A stretch of DNA of 64,000 nt from Agaricus subrufescens (Eukaryota; Basidiomycota; Agaricomycetes; Agaricales; Agaricaceae), in NCBI GenBank assembly GCA_029945375.1, contig CM057062.1, positions 1,364,001-1,428,000 of the forward strand, given 5' to 3'. Shown piece after piece: positions 1-10,281 of this stretch; the first letter of the stretch is position 1; each line of letters opens with the position of its first letter. Made by a program: the position numbers and the translations under genes. The notes under the pieces were generated by a model. That model did not search any database, was not told where the DNA came from, and saw nothing but the letters and a program-made list of their open reading frames with translations.

Positions 1-2096
1 GGCGTCCGTTTTGGCTGCACCACAGCAGCGCAATCCCATTCTCCCCGGCTGGAACCCAGATCCTTCAATTCTGCGCGTAGGGGAGGACTATTTCATTGCT
101 ACGTCTACGTTCGAGTACTATCCGGGGCATCCAATATACCATAGCAAAGACTTGGCGAATTGGACGTTGATTGGACATGGATTGAACAAACCTTCCCAGC
201 TGTCGTTATTCGGAACCCCTTCAGATGCAGGTGGGCATGATCCTCTTGTAACAGTCTGCCCGCTGACATTATTTGCTGGCAGGTGTCTGGGCTCCGTCAC
301 TGCGGTACCATGACGGAACATTCTATTTGGCGTCAACAACACGCTATGTGTACACTGGTGGGTGAACGCACAACTCTTGTCTGTACCTGGTACTAATTGA
401 TGCCCGTACAAGAGGAACTTCGACTCTTTCCAAGGTCCTTCTATGTCACGACGAAGGACATCTTCTCCAATGACTGGAGTGATCCTATCTATTTCGGTGA
501 GCGCGAATGCCCTCTCTCCTCTCGCACATGTATCTCAGGTCTCGTTCCAGACAGTCTGGGTTATGACAGCGACTTATTTTGGGACGTCAACGGAGACGTA
601 AGCATCTACTCCATACCATTCAAGTTGTGCGCTCACCAGGGCTATTCAGGTCTACCTCACTTGGTCGGGTATAAACAATAACCAGGACAAGATCTACAGT
701 ACGCCCACCCTCTTGCAACGGCTTTCAACCGCACCTTTTAACCTCGTACAGGCATATATCAATCCAAGATTGACCTCGAAACTGGTACATCTCTAACACC
801 CGCTCAAGTCATCTTCAATGGTACTCTTACCCATGACTCTGCCGCTCGCCCCGAGGGTCCACACATCTACCACATCAACTCGACATACTATCTCCTCATA
901 GCCGAAGGCGGCACAGGAATAACCCACCGGAGCACCATCCAAAGGAGTACCGTCAGCCCTTCCGGGCCTTGGGAAAACAATCCCAGTAATCCAATACTCT
1001 ACAATGGCGCAAACACCAGCTTGTCAGTGCAAAATACCGGACATGCAGATATCGTACAGGCGAAAGACGGAAAATGGTGGGGAGTTGCTTTGGGAGTTCG
1101 GCCACAGGGTGCAGATGACGACAAGTTGAGGTTGAGTAGAGAACAACTTGGAAGGGAAACGTTTTTGTTCCCCGTGAAATGGGTGGATGGATGGCCGATT
1201 TTTAATAATGGGAGACCATTGTCCGAGGTGGTTCTGTCACATGAAGATAGTGACGGCAGTGACGAGGACGTCATCACCTCGGGGACAACCTCTAACGAAA
1301 CGACCAAGAAACCCAACTCGGAATCATTCTACTACAACGACTTCAAATCCCATACTCTTGACCATTCTTTCTACTTCCTCCGAACACCCTATGCTCCATT
1401 CTACACCATCTCATCCGCCACTTCCCTCGAACTCAGGCCAAACGCATACGCGATAGGAGATAGAGATTCTCCCGCCATGATTCTCCGCAAACAAACATCT
1501 CACCAAGAGATCTTCGAAACGGAGTTAGAGTTTTCTAAACCGAGAACAAGACTCGAAGAAGCTGGGATTAGCATTTTTTATGGCGACTCTTTGCATAATG
1601 AAATTGGCGTAGCTGGAGGAGAAGAGGGAGAAAGGTCTGTGGTGGTGAGGACTGTGACTTTGAATCACCAAGTTGGACCTTGGGCTTTGACGACAGGAAA
1701 TGCTACGGTTACAAACGTGGGTATCCTATATCTCTCCGTCCTCGTAGCACCTTTGCTGACCCGTTGTGTCTCGTAGACGACATACATTCCTCTCACAAGT
1801 ACAACCGAGCCTGTGAAACTCCGCATCGAAGCCTCGCCTATGGACTACACTCTACTATACGTTGAAGGTACACAAGAGAACTGGAATGAAGTAGCAAGGT
1901 TCGATGGATCGGTATTGTCCACTCCACCCGCTGGGTAAGTCCTATTCGCCAGCGCGATGTAATCCTCTCATAACGTTACGTTCCCAGTGGTTTCTTTTTC
2001 AAAGGCGCCGCATTTGCGATTTACAATACCGGAAATGGAAAACCAAGTTTAACGAAAGCGAGATTTGGATATTGGAAGCAGGGTCAATTCTCATAA
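1..2096 (+). CDS. GH43 family glycosidase (beta-xylosidase/arabinofuranosidase type), 5' end cut by window
   Basis: Secreted enzyme expected to remove xylose or arabinose from plant-wall hemicellulose. The first residues visible ([12 protein letters not shown]) look like the end of a signal peptide, so the start lies just left of the window. The GH43 five-blade propeller signature is clear: NPDPS near the N terminus carries the expected catalytic base Asp, GYDSDLFWD the pKa-modulating Asp, and RPEGPHIY the general acid Glu; GHADIVQ and [10 protein letters not shown] follow. After about residue 330 comes a beta-sandwich tail of the type found in xylosidase-like GH43 enzymes, ending in [10 protein letters not shown]. 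At least six short introns interrupt it (for example about 231-281, 350-410, 511-557, 607-658, 701-750, 1719-1776, 1936-1987); joining them restores one frame. Family is secure; substrate is inference. Confidence 0.9.
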
Positions 2097-2245
2097 AACA
2101 AAAGGGGGGCAAAAAAAAAACAAGCGACAAAATAATATTCTATCATCGTCCTGGTGTATACATATGCATTGGTATAATTCCTATCCTTTCAACACAAAAA
2201 AGAAAAAAGTACACAAGATGAAAATTCAGTCATGGAGGCAGTTTC

Positions 2246-2600
2246 TCAGTAGTATCGCCTTCCCCAACCGAATCGCCGTCTTCTAGGCATTGTAGAAGCA
2301 CCGATCACAGGTCTTGGTCTGCGAAAACATCTACAACAGAGAATATCTTCGATTATGTCGAAAATTGTCACGATCACCTGTCAGCGTAATGAACATTAAT
2401 ACCCCATATATATAACCCCAAGAGAGGTTGAAGAATGGAGAACACATACGAAAGTGACTGTGTCCACGATAGTCATTAAAATGGCACCTATGCCGGAAAT
2501 AATAGCATTGATTGCGCTTCCGATTGAAGAGAATATAGCGCCCTGATACGATAAATGAGTAAAAATAGAATAAATTTGGAGTGGTTCTTTGTTTTACCAT
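2246..2600 (-). CDS. Small hydrophobic/cationic membrane protein, copy 1
   Basis: Predicted 75-residue protein of unknown function. Exon 1 contributes only the ATG (2598-2600); the intron starts directly after it (GTAAAA...CAG). Exon 2 encodes GAIFSSIGSAINAIISGIGA and continues as a hydrophobic stretch; a second intron (GTATGT...CAG) leads to an exon with FDIIEDILCCRC and a basic tail rich in Arg ending RRRRFGWGRRYY. Layout: one amphipathic or membrane helix region, a Cys cluster, then a cationic C terminus. The neighbour at 3108-3478 is a paralogue with the same exon plan, so this is a tandem duplication. Similar short proteins are common in mushroom genomes, but I know no assigned role. The start is chosen because the same ATG|intron arrangement occurs in both copies. 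Confidence 0.7.
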
Positions 2601-3107
2601 TGTAGGTAGATAGACAAGGTTAGTGGCAGGTAAAGGTAGTTGTGCGAGTTTATTGAAGGCAGGTAGTACAAGTAAGCTTATATAAAGGGAGGGGGTACTG
2701 GAGCTGTGGAGTCTTTGTGATGGATGACGAATGTATCGTCACTGACGAGTTCTGCTCTTAGCGACTTGTTCTCCTTTTCAATAGTATCGGTTATAAGGCT
2801 GTGCATTCCGTGCCTCCTTGTCGTCATATCACACTTTGACTTTCACTGTACTGTTGACAGTGTGTATTACGTATTCTTCTCGCAAGTGGAAACCTGATGG
2901 CACCGGATTCAATAGATCAGAGGCCTACGTCATTTCCAATCTTTACTACGGCGAAAAATAATCATCAAAGAAAATGAAATGTACAAATTAAACTTCAAAT
3001 TGATATGTCCACCAGGAAGATCATCATCCTGGTGTATATGTATGGTATGACCCCTATAACACCGGTGTTCTCAATCCACAAAAAGGTCAACACATCAAAA
3101 CCCTCTT
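2601..3107. promoter_or_regulatory. Spacer with promoter of small membrane protein copy 1
   Basis: No gene. A TATA-like TTATATAA at 2678-2685 lies about 80 bp upstream of the copy 1 start. Farther up, the string GGAGCTGTGGAG (about 2699) and a GATGACGA...TGTATCGTCAC block (about 2722-2742) recur upstream of copy 2 (about 3587-3634), showing that the promoter was duplicated with the gene. The rest (about 2780-3100) shows nothing I recognise. Confidence 0.5.
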
Positions 3108-3478
3108 CTAATACCGGTTCCTCCTAAAACCGCCAAATCGCCGCCTCCTAGAAACTCCTCCCCCTGCTGCAGAAGTACCAGCGGCTGTCCTTCTTCTACC
3201 ACTGCAACATCTGCAACATAGGATATCTACGATCAAGTCGAAGATCGATACAACGACCTGTGAATGAAATTATTGATTAATACGTTATACTATGCATGGG
3301 CGGTTGAAGGGGGATGAACTTACAAAAGTGACTGTGTTCACGATAGTCATAAGAACGCTACCTATGCCGGAAATAACAGCATTGATTGCGCGTCCAATTG
3401 TTGAGAATACTGCGCCCTGTAATGGTACGAATGGATTAACATCAGCGGAACATATTTCGAATGGCTTATGCGTACCAT
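3108..3478 (-). CDS. Small hydrophobic/cationic membrane protein, copy 2
   Basis: Predicted 80-residue paralogue of the gene at 2246-2600. Exon 1 is again only the ATG (3476-3478), followed at once by an intron (GTACGC...CATTACAG). Exon 2 encodes GAVFSTIGRAINAVISGIGS and on to NTVTF; after a second intron (GTAAGT...CACAG) the last exon gives FDLIVDILCCRCC and a Gly/Ala/Arg-rich tail ending RRRRFGGFRRNRY. The hydrophobic half, double-Cys motif and Arg tail match copy 1 closely, while the tail has diverged most. A TATA-like TATATATA lies at 3566-3573, about 90 bp upstream. Function unknown; a membrane-associated or secreted antimicrobial-like peptide is possible but only a guess. Confidence 0.7.
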
Positions 3479-4176
3479 TGTAAATTTCGAGATGGATAAG
3501 AAACGTTAGAGGGATATAAAGATAATGGTTCAAGTTATTGGAAAAAGAAAAGTCAAATATGTGCCTATATATAAAGAAGAGGCTCAGGAGCTGTGGAGCA
3601 TTTTTCTTGGAGATGACGAGTATTGTATCGTCACTTCCCAAGTTCTTTTATTATCGACTTACGACAAGTTTGAAAATTGAACCCCCACGCAGTGCTTATG
3701 TGGGGTCATTGGTGGACTCGATAATGGAATACTGAACAGCTTTAAGTTTAGGATGAGATGTCGAATCTCTCGCTTGACATGTTTTTCTATGTCAATGATA
3801 TTTCTGTTCTTTTTAAGTTGTGAGTTTGCGACTTGGTGATGAGAAAACAAGGTTTAAAAATAGAAGCGATAGAAGTGGGGAGTTTTGTCTTTGCGATGAA
3901 CACTGTGAGACCCGGGGTTAGGGAGATCACCGAGCTTATGTACGTGTGAATGTAGGGTATAGACTTGACTAGGACTTGACTAATCCAGAGTTTTGATCTG
4001 TGCTTACCCTATCTTGTAAGCGAGATATTTCCAAGACTAACTTTCACTTCCCTGACTTATATAATTGGGGAATTCCTTACTTAATATGTGAAATAGTCAA
4101 AATTAAACCGGGTTTAAGTTAGGAGAATAATAAAAGAATAATCCTATGAAATTTCGGTAAAGGCCCCAACAAAAAG
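3479..4176. other. Intergenic, promoter of copy 2 then nothing recognised
   Basis: The first ~170 bp carry the promoter elements shared with copy 1 (TATA-like at 3566-3573, GGAGCTGTGGAG at about 3588, TGTATCGTCAC at about 3624). From about 3700 to 4176 I see no gene, RNA or repeat. Confidence 0.5.
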
Positions 4177-5052
4177 CTAGCATTTCTTTGGTTTTTTCCC
4201 CTTCCCTACATCTTTGCCATTATCCTCATCTTGATACCTTCGTTTCAGCCCCTTATGTGTTTCCTTTCGAGCCTCTTCATCCACACCATCTTCATCGTCC
4301 ATCTCGTCACTCGATTGAGCCCCACTCTCAGAACCCTCCTCATCTCCCAAGTCACTGTCAGACCCCTCCTCATCTCCCGGGTCACTCTCATTCTCGGACC
4401 CCTCCTCATCTCCTGGGTCACTCTCATTCTCGGACCCCTTCTCATCTCCTGGGTCATTCTTCTTCATCGAGGCAGACTTCGTCAAGGCAGACTTCTTCGT
4501 CGAGGCGGACTTCTTCGTCGATACAGACTTCCTCGTCGAGGCAGACTTCTTCGTCAAGGTGGAATTCGTGGTCTTTGAAGCCTATTTGTCGGTAGTCATT
4601 AAAATAAAATAAGAAAATATGTAACTGAATATACCTCTTCGATAGATAGCTCTTCCTCAGCGGTAGGCTCCATTAACTCAGCAGCTGTATCAACTTCCAT
4701 TGGCGTCGAGGGCTCATCCTCTACATGAATAGACTCGTCGCTACGTGTGGTTTTCCTCAAAGGGGGTCAGAAGACGTTTATGGCGAGATATGAAAGCCAA
4801 CCTTTTCCTCGAACTCCTCTTCGTTGGGGCTAGGGATGAGACACCATTCTCGTCGACATTCGGAGGGCAAGATTTTTGTGCTTCTTTCCTGGAGCGGCAT
4901 CAGAGGCGGATGATTAGTATACATTGATTAAGAACCAGGTACCTCTTTGAGCCTTTGGCTTTTGCAGCCTTTGGCGGCACAGTCGGACCACTGGGATTGG
5001 ATGATAGCGTTGAGGCGTTTGTAGCGCTTCTAGTTTTTCGTTGAGTCGCCAT
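4177..5052 (-). CDS. Lys/Ser-rich protein with acidic repeat tail, probably nuclear
   Basis: Hypothetical protein of about 250 residues, five exons. It starts MATQRKTRSATNASTLSSNP (ATG at 5050-5052); three introns in the first half (for example starting at 4942) join in frame, and a fourth (ending near 4558) leads to the last exon. That exon opens with short Ser-Thr-Lys-Lys repeats (STKKSA), then at least three copies of a GDEEGSENESDP-like acidic repeat, and finishes with a basic GKGKKPKKC end. Alternating basic and acidic low-complexity blocks resemble chromatin or nucleolar proteins; no folded domain is visible. The plus-strand frames across the repeats are shadows. Function unknown. Confidence 0.6.
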
Positions 5053-6105
5053 TGGCAGAGAGTTGCTCTAAGTACTCACATTAATCGACTACATGAGCCT
5101 TTAAATATGTGAAGCGGTTGACGATCTGAATCGGTAGCCAAGAAAGAATTAGGAACGAATCTGGTAATCAGCTCATTCTCCTGGAGGGCGATTGAAACAT
5201 TACGCACCATCCAACTGAAGCCGTTCACCGCCATGCCGAAACACCAGATTCAATCGTGATCGGAATATTATACAGCTTTTCAACACGCAATCTGAAGATT
5301 AAAACATTAATAAATAAATTCAACGTTGATGCTCCATTTTGAATGGCTCTGGAAGGGAGACTGACCTATAAAACGAACTTGGGGGAGGAGGGAAGGGCAA
5401 GGCGCTTTAAACATCAATCCAACTCGTATAGAAAATGCAACGGCGCTTGTAGCGGAACCTTGTAACAATTGCGAACCTATGATATTGGATAACAAAAGAC
5501 AGTAACCCAATGACCGACGACCGACGACCAGTAACCAACGACCGATGACCGACGACCAGTAACCGACGACCGACGACCTAAGCTCCGACGACTTCATGAG
5601 GAATAATTGATCATGTCCGGTCCGAATAGAGATCGGGCAAGGACAAAACAAATGTTTGGAAACCGCATAGGTTTGTGATTACACTAGAGATAGTGAATGT
5701 CCTACTTTGGATGGTTCGAGAAAAGAGGACCGACCTACTATGTACAAATTGGAAGAAGTAGGAGTGCGGCCTGTTGAACGATTTCTCTGACTAGTATAAA
5801 AGAATTAATGTAGTAGCATTTGCAGCGACGAATCTGAACTCCGACGACCGATAATCCAAGTTCCGGATCCAAAAGTGAGGAATGAACCGAACAAAGGCCG
5901 GGAGATGACGAGACAGATGTTTGCAAAGGTCCGCCGATACAAGAGAAGCGAAGAGTTGTTCATGACAACCATCAATACGCAAGGCCTAAGTGCTGGTACC
6001 GATACGGGTCTTGTCCATCGGAAACGACTCCAGATGGATAGGCGGGGATGCCTGGAATTCCGTACCCAGTGGCAATGGTCATTGATGGGCAAAGAGATGA
6101 AGTAA
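5053..6105. other. Intergenic, holds a short minisatellite
   Basis: No gene supported. A GACGACC-based minisatellite occupies about 5511-5590, and a diverged echo (CTCCGACGACCGATAA) appears at about 5840. Open frames on the minus strand across the repeat follow its periodicity and are not convincing genes. Confidence 0.45.
5511..5590. repeat. GACGACC-type minisatellite
   Basis: Imperfect tandem array of the heptamer GACGACC/GACGATG with interspersed AGTAACC, about eleven units. No unit-spacer structure, so it is not a CRISPR array. Confidence 0.7.
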
Positions 6106-6860
6106 TTGCGAGAAAGCCTTACGAGTATCGCCGAGGGACCACATATAAAGGTTGAAGACTATGATCGAAAAGCCATCATCTCCTATCCTTCGCTACAACG
6201 AGCATCGACTATGAGCTCTCAATTTCCCGCTTCTGGAAGTGGTTTTGATTGTTTCACTGAGCCAGATTCTTCGTCAATTCATTACTTTGATTATTCTGGT
6301 GCTACTCCGCCGTTCCAGAGCCAGCTGGACGAGGAAGCCTGGAAGGAAGAGCGCGCAGCCTGGAGGAAAGAACGCGCACTCCGAGAAGCGAAAGATGCAA
6401 AAAAAAGAGAAAGTAGGTCAAAATTCATTCATTCTGCAATATGATTAGACTAATCATGTTTCCAGTAATTGTTATTAGCAGTTCACCTCCAGGCTCCCCT
6501 TCAGTCACGGTTGAAAAAGATAAACCTTCCGGTTCGAGAGGAATCTATAGTCGGGAGATGATGGCGCGTATCAGGAGACGTAAAGAGCGCAAAGGCAAAG
6601 CCAAGGAGGTCCAGCCAGAGATCGCTGTACCTAAAAGGAAAAGGGACATAGGTACGGATCCCATTGAAAATGGGGTAAAGGAAACGAGTGCCGGTGGTGA
6701 CATACCTCACAAGAAACAGAGAGTGAGTTGTGCACTGACCATAGATTTCTGTATAATCTAACATGTCAACCAGACGCTCAAACATCTCGCAGTAGATATA
6801 CCAACCGATGCTTGTTCCGTGAAGGTGGTTATAAAGTTTGCTGGGGACAATGTTGAGTGA
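6106..6860 (+). CDS. Hypothetical basic protein with SUMO-interaction-like motif
   Basis: Three exons (6106-6412, 6466-6722, 6774-6860) join in frame to 216 residues; an in-frame Met at 6211 (MSSQFPASGSGFD) is an alternative and perhaps better start. The middle contains a charged coiled-coil-like stretch (WKEERAAWRKERALREAKDA), then EIIVISSSPPGSPS, which looks like a hydrophobic-acidic/serine SUMO-interaction motif, then a Lys/Arg-rich region (RIRRRKERKGKAK, KRKRD) suggesting nuclear location. The C terminus is KVVIKFAGDNVE. No enzyme domain is seen. It lies 0.7 kb before a CACTA-like relic on the same strand and could belong to the same mobile element, which is inference only. Confidence 0.5.
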
Positions 6861-7537
6861 GGCACGAAGACAAGGCGGTTATTTTGCCTTGTTTGTTCTA
6901 CGCGTATCTGATGTATAGTCGTTTCGAACTTAATGCATTTGGGGGAGTCTTATTTGACTCTGTTTGTCCACGATCACCTCACAACGCTGACTTGATGCAG
7001 TCCTTCCCCTCTGCGACTCGTGGTACTTGCCTCTGGCGGCGATCTATCTCTACCTGGATTCTGCTTTGAATCCCCCTCAACTATATTCTCTCTATCTTTC
7101 ACAACCCTAGCACCTGTGCCTTCTGTTGAGATTGAACATCGTTGTCTCAATCTCAAATTTTACCTTGTAGGATGCGCTCACCCTCCGTACATGTAGTGGC
7201 GTTTGATCCTGATTGTCTCCACTTGTTGGTCGCTGGCTATTTTCACCCTTCGATTTGGCCCTCAAATGTGTACTTCACTTTGGTGAGTTTTATCGTTAGA
7301 ATCGCATGTGAGCACCTAGGCTGAGATTTATCTCTTCTGAATGTTCAGCATACCGATTTTCTCGCCTTTCGATGGTTTACCTGCTCCTAATGCCACGTCG
7401 TGGTCTCCCCCAACCACCCTACTTCTCAATAATCCACGCACTGCCATTGTGCACGTGTGTGAACACGCTACCTATGCATTGGGACCGTCTGTCATCATTT
7501 TGTTCCCTTGACTGTCTACCTCCTGTTAGCCCTTCCT
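6861..7537. other. Intergenic, nothing recognised
   Basis: About 680 bp between two plus-strand genes. Only short frames; no motif, repeat or RNA recognised. Confidence 0.4.
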
Positions 7538-9144
7538 ATGGATTCCAGCCGACTCGGAGTACAAAACAAGTCAGCCTGCATATGTACTTGCGGCTGCAAC
7601 AAGTACGTTTCCTATCCCACGAGGCGAGCGCACTTAGCGGCAAAAAGGGCTGTGGCTACGACCGCGGAGTCCCCGGATGACTGTCCGCCCCTTCAAAATG
7701 ATAGCCTCGTTGCGGGGAAGAAGCATCAGCGCTCAAACTCCCCTGAAGACCGCAGTGAAGATTGGGAGGATAGGCGGGACGATGCCCCTAGTCCCGGCCC
7801 GCTTCAAATTGAAAACATAGATTCTCCACCACAATCACATTCTAGTAACCCATCGAAGCCCCTTCCCAATATCGCTTTGCAACAATCTCAGATGACGGCA
7901 GAAATGTATTCGAACTGGACCCTTTTCGTTGCGCCTATTCTGTTGAATGAAAGGTTTCGGCAAAAAAAATACTATCAACATTTCCTGAAGCTCGTCGAGC
8001 TGCTCAAAATTTGTTTGGAGCTTGAGATTGATGACGAGATGTTGGATATAATAGACACTGGCTTTCGCACTTGGGTAGAGGACTATGAAAAGTGAGTTTC
8101 CGTATACATACCTAATCTCGTGTATTTCTAATTTCACGTCACCTCGACTCATTTCAGGTTTTACTATTTATATCAGCCCCGTCGTCTCTCAGCCTGCCCC
8201 CTAACAGTTCATGCTCTTCTTCATATTGCATGGGGTATTCGGGTTGCGGGTCCAGTCTGGACTTACTGGGCTTTCCCGATGGAACGGCACTGCAATACCT
8301 CCTACCCTCCATCAGAAGTCGACGACACCCTTATTCAGCCATCGCCGCCTTCGTCAATGCAATGGCCCAGCTTGATCAAGTGCGGTTGAAGTATAACCTT
8401 TATTCGGAACTAAGCTTCACAGCCCCTAAAGCAGAACTATCGGTGAACGATCTGATATCCAACTCATGTACGTTGTCATGTTCCTTAATGTGTAGACTCC
8501 AAACCACGTCGTATCAGATTCGTCCTACAAGCTCTCTCCACCACGACGACGCGAATCTGTGCCTATGTATCTCCGAGACAAAATTTTTGCGGCTTTGGCA
8601 ACACGATTTGAAAAACCAAAACTAACTGTCAAAACGCTCATCAGCCTCGATGGGCCCGTTCTTCACTACGCCAGGATCCATATTCTATTTGGGGGAGATA
8701 CGATTGTAGGTTGTGACTTGGTACGAAGAGGTGAGGACTCGCGCGACGCTTCCTTCATTAAAGTGAGTGCTTTGTAGTCTTTCGTGAGATTCCCATATTG
8801 AACCAACCAAATAGTATGTTCAGATGGTTGACAAGTGCACACACCAACGAAACCGCCAACCGGTCTACGTGAAGCGGTCGTTCTTTGGACAACTGAAGCG
8901 GGTGCTCGTGATTGACTTACCTAGTATACCCCCATTAGGTCTCAATTCATCAACGACCGTCATATATGCCGTGGTGCAAACTGTCAAAATCACTCAAAAG
9001 AACGACTTCTATACATATCAAAAAACTGGAACCGTACAAGTAGTAGATTTGAACACGGTGCAATGTGTAGTCGGACGAGTCCACGATAGAGGCCGGTGGA
9101 GTATTGTTGATAGGACAGGTATTTCGAGAGGAGATGACGATTAG
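7538..9144 (+). pseudogene. CACTA/Tnp2-like transposon protein without catalytic core, frameshifted
   Basis: Resembles the two ends of the long Tnp2 (CACTA) proteins of mushrooms. Exon 1 (7538-8091) has the N-terminal Cys pattern CICTCGCNKYVS, an acidic/Pro spacer and a helical region ending WVEDYEK; exon 2 (8158-8467) has LTVHALLHIA and GPVWTYWAFPMERHC; exons 3 (8518-8762) and 4 (8815-9144) have FGGDTIVGCDLVR, DLNTVQCVVGRVHDR and GRWSIVDRTGI. The long middle part carrying the DDE nuclease is absent. Just after PMERHC (about 8291-8297) the frame slips by one base: the expected continuation YLLPSIRSRRHPY lies in the next frame, and exon lengths sum to a multiple of three minus one. So the copy is internally deleted and frameshifted. 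Family from memory of the conserved motifs. Confidence 0.65.
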
Positions 9145-9580
9145 GTATGCACCCCGTGCCCTCCTCTCGATTGTGCACACTAACAGTTCAGATAGTTTTT
9201 TTTGACTGACTTTTTTTTATTTATTTCATTTGATAATAATGGATCCACACTTCACCGTTATGATCATTCAGAAAACCAGGCTTTAATATGCTAATAGTGA
9301 AGGTACGAAGACGAGGCGAGATCAAAGGACAGCAATCTCAAGAATTATATCAAATGTGAGTGCGCGCGAGCCTTAATATTGTACAATATACTTCAAAAAA
9401 ATTTACAGATCAAATTCAAGACAAATACGACACTCAAAGCAAGAAAACACAACAACAAGAAAAAAAGATTTGCTTACAGCATTGGTAAACCTTTTGCATA
9501 CTCGAACTCACCATGCCCGCGCCCGGAACTCAGAGCGACTGCGACCGCGGCGGGACCATCTCCCCCCGTTCAAAAACAAT
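9145..9580. other. Intergenic, AT-rich, nothing recognised
   Basis: Follows the Tnp2-like relic. Plain AT-rich DNA; a frame from 9379 runs into the hairpin array. No CACTA-type terminal repeat could be identified. Confidence 0.35.
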
Positions 9581-10050
9581 CGGGAACCGATGTTCCCGTC
9601 GTAGACATGCAGAGTAACCTCTGCATGTCCCCCGAAAAACCCCCTTATAGTCCAGTGTGCAGGTTCTCCCCCTGCACACCTGGACTTGTGGTATCGTCCC
9701 CTAATCAAAGGTAAGTGCTCAATCATGTTTAAAAAACATAAAATACTCACATCAGCATCCATTCAACTCTCCTCCCTCGCAGAATCCGCATGAGGAGCCC
9801 CCTGTGGCTCCTCAATGCTCCCTTCAAAGCTTCAAGAGCATCCCTCCTCTCAAACCACCCAGGGACAAAATTAGGGGCTCTATGATGTTCTTGAATGCCC
9901 CTGGGTGCGAAATAATACGAAAAGCGCGACATCTTGGGAAGGGGACACCGGTTGGGAGAGGGGGGGGAGGTGATGGGAGGTGATGGGAGGGCCAAACGAG
10001 CGCGGGATCTCGCGCGACGTCGGTCACGCTGAGCACCCGCGCTCACGTCG

Positions 10051-10281
10051 ATGGTCGACGTTCGCGTCGACCATTGAAGTCGTTTGCGAACGACTCCAAC
10101 GAAACGCGACCACTTTGTGGTCGCATTTGAGTCTTCTTATCATCCGGCTCTTGAGGGAGAGCCGGATTTTTTTTGTCCGTTTTTTTTCTTCAGATTCTGG
10201 CAGTCGACGTTCGCGTCGACTGTCAGGGTCGTCTAGCGACCACCCGGACGAAACGCGACCACTCGATGGTCGCGTTTCGTC
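10051..10281. repeat. Three-hairpin module present twice, 149 bp apart
   Basis: Copy 1 (about 10051-10124) and copy 2 (about 10199-10281) each hold hairpins a, b, c in the same order and spacing. Hairpin a shares the core GTCGACG-TTCG-CGTCGAC, but its outer pairs differ (G-C, T-A, A-T in copy 1; A-T, C-G, G-T in copy 2). Hairpin b begins A-T in one copy and G-C in the other. Hairpin c is GCGACCAC/GTGGTCGC in copy 1 and a 15-bp perfect stem in copy 2. Changes preserve pairing, the mark of selection on structure. Between copies is a 9-bp stem plus T tract that looks like a terminator. Confidence 0.8.
10142..10175 (+). terminator. Terminator-like hairpin plus T tract inside hairpin array
   Basis: A 9-bp perfect stem (ATCCGGCTC/GAGCCGGAT, loop 8 nt) is followed directly by eight T. 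In a fungal nucleus a T run of this length would stop RNA polymerase III; the shape also resembles a bacterial intrinsic terminator. Whether anything is transcribed here is unknown. Confidence 0.35.

Noticed and set aside
2065..2286. Open frame after the GH43 gene
   Set aside because: Overlaps the last GH43 exon and runs into the 3' end of the small-protein gene; no features.
4188..4595. Plus-strand proteins rich in His/Pro/Ser
   Set aside because: Shadow frames of the repeat-tailed minus-strand gene.
5511..5590. CRISPR-like array
   Set aside because: Heptamer tandem repeat without spacers in a eukaryotic genome.
9379..9714. Open frame of 111 codons entering the hairpin array
   Set aside because: The best splice continuation stops quickly, composition follows the inverted repeats, and no motif is seen.
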